Positions 44,304 through 54,156 of a stretch of 64,000 bases of DNA are shown here, piece after piece. Made by a program: the position numbers and the translations under genes. Position 1 is the stretch's first letter; each line of letters starts with the position of its first letter. The notes under the pieces are model-generated. The model was not told the origin of the DNA. It was given only the letters and a program-made list of their open reading frames with translations, and did no database searches. The DNA is from Kineococcus sp. NBC_00420 (lineage in GTDB: Bacteria > Actinomycetota > Actinomycetes > Actinomycetales > Kineococcaceae). The DNA lies in assembly GCF_036021035.1 (NCBI RefSeq), contig NZ_CP107930.1, positions 620,001-684,000 on the forward strand, read 5' to 3'.

Positions 44304-45595
44304 CACGTCAGCGCCAGGACGGCGGCCACCACCGCGTCGTCGGACTCCGGCGGTACGCACCGCAGGTCCAGCAACGTCCGCCCACCCTCGACGCGACCGA
44401 CGACCGCGGGTTCCCCGAGCCGCAGGGGTTCCACGAGCTGCGGGGGCAGCGACACCACCCACGACGGGAGTTCCACCCCCGGGGCGCCACCACCGCCGAC
44501 GACGGCGACCGAGGGTTCGGGACGGGCGTCGATCCCCTTGCCGGACAGCGTGTCCGCGACGGCGGTGCAGCGTCGTCGCAGGTCGTCGACGTCGGCGTGC
44601 ACGGCCCCCACGGTCGGGTTCCCGACCGAGCGCAGCGTCGCCTCGAGGGCCGCGAGGGTGAGTTTGTCGACCCGCAGCGCGCGGGCCAGCGGGTGTCGTC
44701 GCAATCGCTCCACGAGCTCGGCGTCGCCCAGCAGCAGACCCGCCTGCGGTCCCCCGAGGAGCTTGTCCCCGGACGCCGTGACCAGGTCGGCACCGGCGGT
44801 GAGGACGGACTGCGCGTCCGGTTCGCGGGGCAGCAGCGGGTCCGGGGTGAGCAACCCCGACCCGATGTCCACGACCACGGGAACTCCCAGTTCGGCGAGC
44901 TCGGCCGCCTCGACACCCGCGGTGAACCCGGTGACGACGAAGTTCGACGGGTGGACCTTGAGGACGAACCCCGTGCGTTCCCCGATCACGGCCCGGTAGT
45001 CGGCGAGCGAGGTGCGGTTCGTCGTCCCGACCTCCCGCAACCGGGCGCCGGTGGACTCCAGCAGGTCCGGCAACCGGAAACCGTCCCCGATCTCGACGAG
45101 TTCGCCCCGGCTGACGACGATCTCCTTGCCCGCGGCCAGGGCCGTCGCGACCAGCGCGAGCGCCGCCGCACCGTTGTTCACGACGTGCACGTCACCGGCG
45201 GCGGGGACCGCGGCCCGCAGCGCCGCCATCGTGCCCCGGCCCCGCCGGGCCCGGCGGCCGGTCGCGAGGTCCATCTCGACGTCGGTGGCCCCGGCCGCGG
45301 CGACGACGGCCTCCACGGCGGCGTCGGAGAGCTGCGCGCGGCCCAGGTTGGTGTGCAGGACCGCGCCGGTCGCGTTGAGGACGCGGCGCAGGGTCGTCCC
45401 CGCCGCGGGCAACCCCGCCAGCACGAGCCCGACGACGTCCTCGGCCGGCGCTTCCCCGGTGCGGACCCGCTGCTGCACCTCCCGCACGACGTCCTTGACG
45501 ACGTCGCGCCCCAGGGTGCGCACGGCCGCGTCGACCCGCGGATCGGCGAGGACGGCGTCGGTGCGGGGGACGGTCCGGCGGTGATCGGGCAGCAC
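44303..45595 (-). CDS. selA: L-seryl-tRNA(Sec) selenium transferase SelA
   Basis: PLP enzyme of 430 residues that converts Ser-tRNA(Sec) to Sec-tRNA(Sec) with selenophosphate. Recognised from RRVLNATGAVLHTNLGRAQL, EIVVSRGELVEIGDGFRLPD, and VVDIGSGLL, with the PLP-binding Lys in ASGDKLLGGPQAG (about K278). Followed with overlap by selB and preceded by tRNA-Sec on the same strand, 26 bases upstream. GTG start. Confidence 0.96.
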   Translation of the reverse strand: MLPDHRRTVPRTDAVLADPRVDAAVRTLGRDVVKDVVREVQQRVRTGEAPAEDVVGLVLAGLPAAGTTLRRVLNATGAVLHTNLGRAQLSDAAVEAVVAAAGATDVEMDLATGRRARRGRGTMAALRAAVPAAGDVHVVNNGAAALALVATALAAGKEIVVSRGELVEIGDGFRLPDLLESTGARLREVGTTNRTSLADYRAVIGERTGFVLKVHPSNFVVTGFTAGVEAAELAELGVPVVVDIGSGLLTPDPLLPREPDAQSVLTAGADLVTASGDKLLGGPQAGLLLGDAELVERLRRHPLARALRVDKLTLAALEATLRSVGNPTVGAVHADVDDLRRRCTAVADTLSGKGIDARPEPSVAVVGGGGAPGVELPSWVVSLPPQLVEPLRLGEPAVVGRVEGGRTLLDLRCVPPESDDAVVAAVLALT

Positions 45596-45621
45596 GAGGC
45601 AGAACCTACCCCGGGGCTGCG

Positions 45622-45717
45622 TGGCGGAGGCGGATGGGAATCGAACCCACCTGACCGAGGTGCTCGGTCACGTCGGTGTTGAAGACCGCGGGGGCCACCA
45701 GGCACCCGTACGCCTCC
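45622..45717 (-). tRNA. selC: tRNA-Sec (anticodon UCA)
   Basis: A 96-base tRNA including CCA. The acceptor stem GGAGGCG (45717-45711) pairs with the CGCCTCC before GCCA. The anticodon loop CTTCAAC carries TCA, reading UGA. The long variable arm (about GACCGAGCACCTCGGTC) and the T arm GGTTCGATTCC are present, with the 8-bp acceptor typical of selenocysteine tRNA. It lies between selD (divergent) and selA. Confidence 0.93.
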
Positions 45718-45748
45718 CCGGCAGCACGCGAGCACACCCTGTCATACC

Positions 45749-46750
45749 GTGGGCCGCGTGACGACGACGGACGCGGCGGTTCGGCTCACCCAGTACGCCC
45801 ACGGCGGGGGGTGCGCGTGCAAGATCCCGCCCGGCGAGCTGGAACGGATGGTCGAGGGCCTCACCGGGCCCGCGACCGGTGACCTCCTCGTGGGGGTCGG
45901 CGACGACGCGGCCGTCGTGCGCATCGCGGGTGGGCAGGCGGTCATCGCGACCGCCGACTTCTTCACCCCCGTCGTCGACGACGCCTACACCTTCGGCCGG
46001 ATCGCGGCGACGAACGCGTTGTCCGACGTCTACGCGATGGGCGGGACACCGCTGGTCGGGGTGAACCTGCTCGGCTGGCCCCGCGACGTCCTGCCGCCCG
46101 AACTGGCCCGGGAGGTCCTGCGCGGTGGGGCCGACGTGGCCGCGGCCGCCGGCTGCCACCTCGGCGGCGGCCACAGCATCGACAACCCCGAGCCCCTCTA
46201 CGGGATGAGCGTCACCGGCCTCGGCGACCCCGAGCGGCTCCTCCGGGGCGACGCGGCCGTGGCCGGTCTCCCCCTCACCCTGACGAAACCCCTCGGCCTC
46301 GGGGTGCTGAACAACCGCCACAAGGCGACCGGCGAGGTCTTCGAGGAGGCGGTCGCGGTGATGACGACGCTGAACGCGGACGCGTCCCGGGCGGCGCTCG
46401 CCACCGGCGCCCGCTGCGCGACCGACATCACCGGTTTCGGCCTGCTGGGCCACCTGCACGAGGTCGCGCGCGCCAGCGGGGTCACCGCCGTCGTCGACGC
46501 CGCCGCCGTGCCCTACGTCGACGGGGCCCGCCGGTCGTTGACCGACGGCTTCGTGCCCGGCGGCAGCCGCCGCAACCTCGACTGGGTCCGCCCGTTCCTC
46601 TCGGCCGAGGGTTTCGACGAGGAGGAGCTCATCCTGCTCGCCGACGCCCAGACCTCCGGAGGTCTGCTCGTCGCCGGTGAGGTGCCCGGCTACCCGGTGG
46701 TCGGTGAACTGGTCCCCGCCCGGGCGGGGACCACGCTCGTGGTCCGCTGA
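45749..46750 (+). CDS. selD: Selenide, water dikinase (selenophosphate synthetase)
   Basis: Makes selenophosphate from selenide and ATP; 333 residues. The mobile N-terminal loop GGGCACK places Cys22, Cys24 and Lys25 where E. coli SelD has C17, C19 and K20; the catalytic residue is Cys, not Sec. Also GVGDDAAVVRIAGG, GGTPLVGVNLLGWP, GGGHSIDNPEPLYG, LTKPLGLGVL and ATDITGFGLLGHL. GTG 45749 or 45758 could be the start. It is divergent from tRNA-Sec and abuts the stop of the formate channel gene. Confidence 0.95.
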   Translation: MGRVTTTDAAVRLTQYAHGGGCACKIPPGELERMVEGLTGPATGDLLVGVGDDAAVVRIAGGQAVIATADFFTPVVDDAYTFGRIAATNALSDVYAMGGTPLVGVNLLGWPRDVLPPELAREVLRGGADVAAAAGCHLGGGHSIDNPEPLYGMSVTGLGDPERLLRGDAAVAGLPLTLTKPLGLGVLNNRHKATGEVFEEAVAVMTTLNADASRAALATGARCATDITGFGLLGHLHEVARASGVTAVVDAAAVPYVDGARRSLTDGFVPGGSRRNLDWVRPFLSAEGFDEEELILLADAQTSGGLLVAGEVPGYPVVGELVPARAGTTLVVR

Positions 46751-47566
46751 TCAGCGCGGTGCGCTCGTGGAAACGTCGTCCTTGCCCTTGAGGTAGAGGA
46801 ACCAGTAGGCGGCGCCGACGAACACACCTCCGCCGATGGCGTTCCCCAGTCCCGCGAAGATCCAGTTCCGGACGATGCTGCCCCACCCGATGCCGGGCAC
46901 CCCGGCCCAGTGGGCCGCGGGGAGGAAGAACATGTTCGCGACGACGTGGTCGAAGCCGAGCGCCACGAACGCGGTGATGGGGAAGAAGATGGCCAGGACC
47001 TTGCCGGCGACGTCCTCGGCGGCCATGGCCATCCACACCCCGAGGCAGACCAGCCAGTTGCAGCCGATGGCCCGCAGGAAGATCGTGAGGTCGTCCTCGG
47101 TGACGGCCTTGCCGGTCGCGATGGCGGCGAGCCGGGTGAAGGACGCCGTCCCCTCGGCGCCGATGACCCCCGTCTGCACGGCCAGCACGTAGGCCACGAA
47201 GAGGGACCCGAGGAGGTTGGCGAAGAGCACGACGCCCCAGTTCAACCCGAGCCGCCCGAGGCTGACGCGGCGGCTGAGCAGGGCGATCGGGACCAGGGCC
47301 ATGTTGCCGGTGAGCAGTTCGGAACCGGCGACGACCACGAGGATGAGCCCGAGGCTGAACACCGCACCCGTGAGCAGGGTCGTCACCCCGCCCCAGATCT
47401 TCGGGTCGAGGCCGGCGGTCACGTCCACGGCCAGCAACCCCGCGAAGGCGATGTAGGCCCCCGCGAGGAAACCGCCCACGAGCATCTTCGAGACGGGGAG
47501 GTGAGCCTTCTTCTCGCCGCTGGCGACCGCCGCGACGGCGATCTGATCGGGTGTCTTGAACGCCAT
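46751..47566 (-). CDS. focA: Formate/nitrite transporter (FNT) family channel
   Basis: Pentameric six-helix anion channel subunit, 271 residues. The FNT signatures LVGGFLAGAYIAFAGLL, GSELLTGNMALVPIALLSRR and IGCNWLVCLGVWMAMAAEDV are clear, the last containing the central conserved AxxxxN/CNW region. Beside a formate dehydrogenase it most likely moves formate rather than nitrite; this is context-based. It lies 18 bases downstream of the dehydrogenase membrane subunit and is the last gene of that operon. Confidence 0.93.
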   Translation of the reverse strand: MAFKTPDQIAVAAVASGEKKAHLPVSKMLVGGFLAGAYIAFAGLLAVDVTAGLDPKIWGGVTTLLTGAVFSLGLILVVVAGSELLTGNMALVPIALLSRRVSLGRLGLNWGVVLFANLLGSLFVAYVLAVQTGVIGAEGTASFTRLAAIATGKAVTEDDLTIFLRAIGCNWLVCLGVWMAMAAEDVAGKVLAIFFPITAFVALGFDHVVANMFFLPAAHWAGVPGIGWGSIVRNWIFAGLGNAIGGGVFVGAAYWFLYLKGKDDVSTSAPR

Positions 47567-47584
47567 GCGAAGCTCCTCGAGGTT

Positions 47585-48685
47585 TCAGGAGGCGCGCTGA
47601 CGTGCCTCCAGGCGTTCCCGCTGGGGAACGACGACGTACTTGGGGTCCTTGGTCGAGGCGACGCCCGCCTCGAACACGGCCATGCGGGTCAGGAACGAAC
47701 CGGCGAGCAGGCTCGCGCCCGCGGCGGCGGACACGATCCGGGACCGGCGACCGAGCACCGCGCCGACTGCTCCAGCGGCGGTCAGGATGCGGGCGGCCCG
47801 GAGGAACTTCCCGGGCCGGCCTAGGTGGAACGGTTCGCTGACGAGCCCGTGAGCGGTCTCCATCCGGTGCGCGGCAGCGAGTTCCACGGTGGCACCGATC
47901 ACCGCGACGCGCGCGGCGGGACCGGACTGGCTCAGCGGGGCGAGCAGCAGCCCGGCCCCGGCTCCCGCGCCGAGGGCGCTGCCACCGAAGACGAAGGGGA
48001 GTTCGCGGAACGGTTCGTGCCAGCTCGGCACGGCGGTGTCGGCGAAGAGCACCGCCGTGTAGGTGGCCAGCAACGGGGCGGTGAGGGCCGCCCCGACCCC
48101 GAGGACGTGACCTGCGGGCGGGGCGAGCCTGCGCGCGAGCCCGAGAACGCCGCGTGGGGGCAGGAGCGGGGCCGCCTCGAAGACGGCGGCGGCTCCGGCC
48201 AGCGGGCCGTAGGCGGTGAGGATCCACGTCCCCACCGACATCGGCGACGTCGGCTTGGCGACCCGCAGCATGTTGTAGAAGCGCTCGGGACGACCGAGGT
48301 CGGAGATGAGGAAGTAGGCACTGGCCCCGACGGCGCCGAGGGCGGTGAACCGGTAGGCGCGCCGGGCCGCGAGGTCGCCCCGCGCGGTGGCCACCGCACC
48401 CAGCATCGAACTGCTCGCCGCGAGACCCCCCGCGAACAGGTAGTAGGCGATCTCGTGGGTCCACACCGGGGGTTTGAGCACCGCGCGGCCGTAGTAGGAG
48501 CGGAACTCCGCGTCGGGGACGACGGCGTTGACGTCACCGCGCCGACCCTTGCGCTTCTCCCGCTTTCCCATCTCGGCCCCGAACATGCGCGCCGCCTGGC
48601 CGCCGATGGGGTCGGTACCGGGCACGTGCTCGAACCCCGGCTGACCCGGTTGGTGCGGCGTCTCCTGCGACGGTTTCGGGTTCAC
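47585..48685 (-). CDS. NrfD-type membrane subunit of formate dehydrogenase
   Basis: A 366-residue polytopic quinone-reducing subunit (NrfD/polysulfide reductase family) with about eight or nine membrane segments starting after a 70-residue cytoplasmic N-terminus. Motifs include VWTHEIAYYLFAGGLAASSS, ISDLGRPERFYNMLRV, SPMSVGTWILTAYGPLAG and TYTAVLFADTAVPSWHE. NrfD proteins carry no haem, unlike the cytochrome b556 subunit of E. coli FdnI. It overlaps the beta subunit gene by four bases and would anchor the dehydrogenase. Confidence 0.92.
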   Translation of the reverse strand: MNPKPSQETPHQPGQPGFEHVPGTDPIGGQAARMFGAEMGKREKRKGRRGDVNAVVPDAEFRSYYGRAVLKPPVWTHEIAYYLFAGGLAASSSMLGAVATARGDLAARRAYRFTALGAVGASAYFLISDLGRPERFYNMLRVAKPTSPMSVGTWILTAYGPLAGAAAVFEAAPLLPPRGVLGLARRLAPPAGHVLGVGAALTAPLLATYTAVLFADTAVPSWHEPFRELPFVFGGSALGAGAGAGLLLAPLSQSGPAARVAVIGATVELAAAHRMETAHGLVSEPFHLGRPGKFLRAARILTAAGAVGAVLGRRSRIVSAAAGASLLAGSFLTRMAVFEAGVASTKDPKYVVVPQRERLEARQRAS

Positions 48686-49806
48686 CCGCGCCGCCCCACC
48701 GAGGCGGCGAGGACACCGAGCACCATGAACCCCGCGGCCGCGGCCATGTGCTTGTACATGGAGGGCAGGTCGCGGGTGGTGACGACCGGGTCCGGCGGCA
48801 GGCCGTAGACCTCGGGTTCGTCGAGGAGGAGGAAGAACGCGCCGTCCCCGCCCACCCCGTCCTCGGCGTTCTCGCCGTACAACCGGGCCTCGGTGACCCC
48901 GACGTCGTGGAGCTGCTGACGACGACGCTCGGCGCGTTCCCGGAGTTCGTCGAGGTCACCGAACTGGATCGACTCGGTGGGGCAGGCCTGTGCGCAGGCG
49001 GGAGTCTGGTCCTCACCGAGGCGGTCGTAGCACAGCGTGCACTTCCAGGCCCGGCCGTCGCTCTCCCGCTTGTCGATGACGCCGTAGGGGCAGGCCGAGA
49101 CGCAGTAGCCGCACCCGTTGCAGACGTCCTCCTGGACGACGACGGTCCCGAACTCCGTGCGGAACAAGGCACCCGTGGGGCAGACGTCCAGGCACGCGGC
49201 GTGCGTGCAGTGCTTGCAGACGTTGGACATCATCAGCCACCGGACGTCCTGGCGGCCGTCCCGGTCCGGCAGCGGCGCGGGCGCCAGCATCCCCGGCATC
49301 CCCAGGAACTGACCCGTGCTCTTGTCGGCCGGAGCCGCGGGCTTCGTCGGCGCCGCGGCGGAGGACCCGCAGGAACCGCCGCAGCCGCCGCCACCACCGC
49401 CTCCGCCGTGGGAGGAGTTCTGGTAGGCCCGGTCCGCGAGCGGCTGCCCCCCGGGCACCCCGGTCCCCAGCCGCGCCGCCTCCTCGAAGGCGTCGAACCC
49501 GGCGGACACCGTCTCCTGCTGCAGCGCGTCGACGACCGGCCGGGACTGCTCGATGAACGCCACCGCCCGCCAGGAGTCCGCGCCGAGCCCACCGGTGTTG
49601 TCGTAGGACATGCCGAGGAGGTCGATGCCGTCCTCGGGGACGGCGTTCCACTCCTTGCACGCCACTTCGCACGCCTTGCAGCCGATGCAGACCGAGGTGT
49701 CGGTGAAGAACCCCTTCCGCGGCGGCGGCGCCTCGTGGCCGGCGTCGCGCGCCGGGTCGTCCAGGCGGCCGTACAGGCTGCCGGCGAGGTCGTCCAGGGC
49801 GGTCAT
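48682..49806 (-). CDS. Formate dehydrogenase beta (iron-sulfur) subunit
   Basis: A 374-residue electron-transfer subunit with four [4Fe-4S] motifs: CIGCKACEVACKEWN (C40-C50), CKHCTHAACLDVCPTG, CNGCGYCVSACPYG and CTLCYDRLGEDQTPACAQAC. A C-terminal membrane helix (AAAAGFMVLGVLAASVG) anchors it. Between the first and second motifs there is an unusual insert with an eight-glycine run followed by CGGSC (Cys142 and Cys146), then a Pro/Ala linker. It overlaps the alpha gene (ATGA) and the gamma gene. Confidence 0.93.
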   Translation of the reverse strand: MTALDDLAGSLYGRLDDPARDAGHEAPPPRKGFFTDTSVCIGCKACEVACKEWNAVPEDGIDLLGMSYDNTGGLGADSWRAVAFIEQSRPVVDALQQETVSAGFDAFEEAARLGTGVPGGQPLADRAYQNSSHGGGGGGGGCGGSCGSSAAAPTKPAAPADKSTGQFLGMPGMLAPAPLPDRDGRQDVRWLMMSNVCKHCTHAACLDVCPTGALFRTEFGTVVVQEDVCNGCGYCVSACPYGVIDKRESDGRAWKCTLCYDRLGEDQTPACAQACPTESIQFGDLDELRERAERRRQQLHDVGVTEARLYGENAEDGVGGDGAFFLLLDEPEVYGLPPDPVVTTRDLPSMYKHMAAAAGFMVLGVLAASVGRRG

Positions 49807-52800
49807 CGGTCCTCGTTCCCGGGGTCGAGCCCCTCGGCGGGGTCTGGATCGAGCACCCTCGGCTCGCTGCCGTCGTGGCGCACGCTCAACACCCGTTCCA
49901 CTTCCCGGTCGTCGTGCCCGACGCCGACGTTGTCAGCACCCGTCTGGGCCAGGTCGGCGACACCCCGTCCGCCGCGGGCGATGAGGTCGGAGGTCCGCGC
50001 CACCGAACCCGACGCCATCGTCACCCCGCCCCGGACGCGGTAGGTGTCGATGAGGTCGAGCACCGCCGGACCCCGCGGACGGCGGCCCGGGACGACGTCG
50101 CAGGTGCCGGCCTTGAACTCCTGGATGTGCACGTTCGGGTCCAGGGTGAGGTGCATCAGGTCGTTCACGACGTCTCCCGTCGTCAGGCCACCCTGGCCCC
50201 AGTGGTAGGGCAACCAGATCTGGTGCACGAGCTGGTTCTGCACCTTCAACGGGGTCAGCCGGTCGGTCACCAGGACGCGGGCCTCGACGACCGCGCGGGC
50301 GGTGACGACGTGCGCCCAGCCGAGGTGCTCCAACCCGCGCAGGTGGGCCAGTTCCGGGGAGACCTCCATGAACAGCGCCGGCTGCAGCTCCGCGAGGTAG
50401 GGGAGGTAGCGGCTCATGCCGCCGGCGGTGTGGTGCTCGGTGAGGCGGGAGGTGATCCACACGAACGGGAACACCTGACTGCCCAGTTCCGGCGGCGAGG
50501 GGTGCACCTCGTTGAGGTGGTTGGTGTAGATCTCCCGCGCGGGGTTCGCCTGCTGGGTGTAGACGGCGTTGCGGAAGGGCGACTCGGCCGGTTCGTAGTG
50601 CGCCGGCAACGGGCCGTCGACGACGCCCTTGGGCGCGTAGAGCCAGGCCTTGCCGTCGCTCTGCATGATGAACGGGTCGTCACCGGCGATGGCCTCCACC
50701 CCGGTCGCCCCCTGGGGGGGACGGTAGGACGGCGGTTTCGTCGCCTCGAAGTCGGGGACGTCGTCCCCGACCCAGCGCCCGGCGTCCGCGTCCCACCACA
50801 CCAGGGCCTTGCGCTCGCTCCACGGCTTCCCGTCCGGGTCGGCGGAGGCGCGGTTGTAGAGGACGCGACGGTTCATCGGCCAGGCCCAGCCCCACTCGGG
50901 GGCGTGCAGCGACTGCTCGCGTCCGGGCTTGCGGCGGGCGGCCTGGTTGACGTCGTCGGCGTAGACCCCGGAGTAGATCCAGCACCCGCTGGACGTCGAC
51001 CCGTCCGCCTTCAGCGCCGTGTAGCCGGGGAGCAGGCCGTCCGGCCCGTACCCGTTGATCTCCTTCAGCACGTCCGCGGAACTGGGTTCCTGTTCCTCCC
51101 CGTGGGTGGGGTAGTCCCACGCGACGTTCAGGAGCAGCTGGTCGCGGGGGTCGGTGGAGTTCGCGAGCTTCTCCCGCATCCGGCGGCCCAGGTGGTAGAA
51201 GAACCAGAGTTCGCTCGTCGCGTCGCCCGGTGGGTTGACCGCCTTCTCCCGCCACTGCAGCAGCCGCTGCGTCTGGGTGAAGGTGCCCTCCTTCTCCACG
51301 TGCGAGGCCGCGGGGAGGAAGAACACCTCGGTGCGGCACTGCTCGGTGACGATCTCCCCGGTCTCGACCTCGGGCGCGTCCTTCCAGAACGTCGCGCTCT
51401 CGATCATGACCAGGTCGCGCACGACCATCCAGTCGAGGTTCGCCATCCCCAGGCGCTGGGCCCGACCGTTGGCGGAGCCGACGGCGGGGTTCTGCCCGAG
51501 CAGGAAGTACCCGAAGATCTTCCCGCCCTCGATCATGTCCATGACCTGGCTGTAGGTGCCGTGGTCGCCGGAGATGCGGGGCAGCTCGTCGAAGAGGTAG
51601 TCGTTCTCGGCCGTCGCCGCGTCACCGAAGTACGCCTTCAGCAGGCTGACGGTGTAGGCGTCGGCGTTGGCCCAGAAACCCTTCTGGTTGTCGCCCTTGA
51701 TGGCGTCGACGTACTCCGCCAGGCTCGGGTGCCGCTCGGCGTGCGGCATCTGCAGGTAGCCGGGCAGCAGGTTGTAGAGCGTGGGGATGTCCGTGGACCC
51801 CTGGATCGACGCGTGGCCCCGCAGCGCCATGACGCCACCGCCGGGGCGGCCCATGTTCCCCAGCAGCAGCTGCAGGATCGCGCCGGCCCGGATGTACTGC
51901 ACGCCCGTCCCGCGCTGGGTCCAGCCGACGCTGTAGACCAGCACGCCCGTCCTCTCCCGGCCCGAGTTCGAGATCCACGCCTCGGCGAGCTCCTCGAAGA
52001 GGTCGGTGGGGATGCCGCAGACGTCGGCCACCATCTCCGGGGTGTAGCGCGCGAAGTGCCGCTTCATGACCTGCCACACGCAACGCGGGTCCTGCAACGT
52101 CGGGTCGCGCTGGATGCTCTCGTGGTCCACGGCCGCGCCGCCGGCGCCCAGGGAGTGCCCCGACTCGCTGTCCTGCGACTCGGCCGTCTCCTCCTGCTCG
52201 TCCCCGTGCCCCTCCGCTCCCGCGTACTGCCAGGACTTGGTGTCGTAGGAGCGGGTCTCGGGGTCGAAGCCGGAGAACAGCCCGTCGAGCTCCTCGGTGT
52301 CCTGGAAGTCCTCGCTGACCAGGTGCGAGGCGTTGGTGTAGGCCAGGACGTACTCGCGGAAGTCGCGCTCCTGCACCAGGACGCGGTTGATGATCGCCCC
52401 GAGCAGGACGATGTCCGTGCCCGAGCGGATGGGCAGGTAGGTGTCCGCGAGCGCGCTCGTGCGCGTGAAGCGGGGGTCGATGTGGAACACCTTGGCCCCG
52501 CGCGCCTTGGCCTCCATCACCCACTGGAACCCGACCGGGTGGCACTCGGCCATGTTCGAGCCCTGGATGACGATGACGTCGGCGTTGCTCAGGTCCTGCA
52601 GGTCACCGGTGGCTCCACCGCGACCGAACGAGGCACCCAGACCGGGCACCGTGGCGGAGTGTCAAATGCGAGCCTGGTTCTCGACCTGGATCGCACCCAT
52701 GGCCGTGAACAACTTCTTGATGAGGTAGTTCTCCTCGTTGTCCAGCGTGGCCCCACCGAGGCTGGCGATCCCCATCGTCCGGTTCAGCCGGCGGCCCTGC

Positions 52801-53231
52801 TCGTCACGGTCCTGCCAGCCGCGGCGACGGGCGTCGATCACCCGGTCGGTGATCATGTCCATGGCGGTGTCGAGGTCGAGGTCGGACCACTCGCTCGCGT
52901 AGGGCGCGCGGTAGCGGATCCTCGTCTGGCGGGAGTCGCCGTTCACGAGCTGCTCACTGGCCGAGCCCTTGGGGCAGAGGCGACCGCGCGAGTGGGGGCT
53001 GTCGGGGTCGCCCTCGATCTGGACGACCTTCTCGTCCTTCACGTAGACGCGCTGACCGCAGCCGACGGCGCAGTAGGGGCAGACGGACTTGGCGACCCGG
53101 TCGGCCGTGACCGTCCGGGGGGTCAGTGACTTCGAGCGGTTCGACTGCGACGCCGCACCGCGCCCCAACGGGTCGTCACCGGTCAGCTGGCGGTAGACCG
53201 GCCAGCCCTCGAGGAACGTCTTGATGCCCAC
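49803..53231 (-). CDS. Formate dehydrogenase alpha subunit, selenoprotein
   Basis: Molybdopterin formate dehydrogenase of 1142 residues, oxidising formate to CO2. The in-frame UGA at 52664-52662 is residue 190, within NQARI-Sec-HSATVPG, the family active site where Sec binds Mo. An N-terminal [4Fe-4S] site is CPYCAVGC with C86 (C51, C54, C58, C86). Domains II to IV follow (VIQGSNMAECHPVGFQW; LTEHHTAGGMSRYLPYL; IWLPYHWGQGG). No twin-arginine signal is visible at the N-terminus, which suggests a cytoplasmic-facing catalytic site. Annotation software would split it in two at the UGA. It leads the operon alpha, beta, gamma, focA. Confidence 0.96.
52632..52664 (-). promoter_or_regulatory. Sec UGA codon with SECIS-like hairpin
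   Basis: After UGA (52664-52662) come 11 bases, then GGTGCCC (52650-52644), loop GGTCT (52643-52639) and GGGTGCC (52638-52632), forming a 7-bp stem with two G-U pairs. The loop starts with GGU 18 bases after the UGA, the same spacing and loop type as E. coli fdhF. This is the expected SelB-binding signal. Confidence 0.8.
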
Positions 53232-53296
53232 GAACGGGAGGTTACGCCCGCGATCTCGAGATGCGCACCCCGACGCGTCGTACCAGCGTGTCCGCC

Positions 53297-54139
53297 ATGT
53301 CCGTACCCACCATCATGCTCAACGACGGCCGCGAGATCCCCCAGCTCGGGTTCGGCGTCTTCCAGATCGACCCGACCGAGACCGCGCAGGCCGTCAAGAC
53401 CGCGCTCGACCTCGGCTACCGCCACCTCGACACCGCGCAGATGTACGGCAACGAGGCCGAGACCCTCCAGGGCGTGCTCGACTCCGGCGTGCCCCGCGGC
53501 GAGGTGTGGATCACCAGCAAGCTGAACAACGGCTTCCACGAACCCGACGAGGCGCGCCAGGCCATCGACGACTCCGTCGCCAAGCTCGGCGGACCGATCG
53601 ACCTCTACCTCATCCACTGGCCGCTGCCCACGCTCTACGGCGGCGACTTCGTCTCCACGTGGAAGGTGCTCGAGGAGGCCCGGGCCGACGGCCGGCTGAA
53701 GTCGATCGGCGTCTCGAACTTCCAGGTCAACCACCTGCAGCGCCTCGCCCAGGAGACCACCGTCGTCCCGGCGGTGAACCAGATCGAGGTGCACCCCTAC
53801 TTCGGCAACGAGGCGGTGCGCCGCTACTGCGGTGAGCACCAGATCGGGGTCGAGGCGTGGTCGCCCATCGCCCAGGGCAAGGTCCTGGACGACCCGACCA
53901 TCACCGACGTCGCCCGGCGCCTGGGGAAGTCCCCGGCCCAGGTCGTGCTGCGCTGGCACATCGAGCGCGGCGACATCGTCTTCCCCAAGTCGGTGACGCC
54001 GTCGCGGATGGAGGAGAACTTCTCGCTGTTCGACTTCGAGCTGGCCGAGGAGGACCTCGCCCTGATCTCCGCCCTGGACCAGGGCGACGCCGGCCGCACC
54101 GGTGGCCACCCCGACACCATGGACTACGTCCCCAGCTGA
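53297..54139 (+). CDS. Aldo/keto reductase
   Basis: A 280-residue NADPH-dependent carbonyl reductase of the AKR5-like class. Visible: IPQLGFGVFQID, GYRHLDTAQMYGNEAE (Asp and catalytic Tyr), ITSKLNNGFHEPDEA (Lys), YLIHWPLPTLYGGDFV (His), IGVSNFQVNHLQRL and IVFPKSVTPSRMEENFSLFD. The start MSVPTIMLNDG at 53297 is preferred; in-frame upstream codons lack a binding site. Substrate unknown. Possibly co-transcribed with the permease 17 bases downstream. Confidence 0.93.
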   Translation: MSVPTIMLNDGREIPQLGFGVFQIDPTETAQAVKTALDLGYRHLDTAQMYGNEAETLQGVLDSGVPRGEVWITSKLNNGFHEPDEARQAIDDSVAKLGGPIDLYLIHWPLPTLYGGDFVSTWKVLEEARADGRLKSIGVSNFQVNHLQRLAQETTVVPAVNQIEVHPYFGNEAVRRYCGEHQIGVEAWSPIAQGKVLDDPTITDVARRLGKSPAQVVLRWHIERGDIVFPKSVTPSRMEENFSLFDFELAEEDLALISALDQGDAGRTGGHPDTMDYVPS

Positions 54140-54156
54140 CCCCTGGAGGGATCCCG

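Noticed and set aside
52662-52664. In-frame stop splitting the formate dehydrogenase into two genes or a pseudogene
   Set aside because: The UGA is at the active-site Sec position, a SECIS-like hairpin follows at the right distance, and selA, selB, selD and tRNA-Sec are adjacent.
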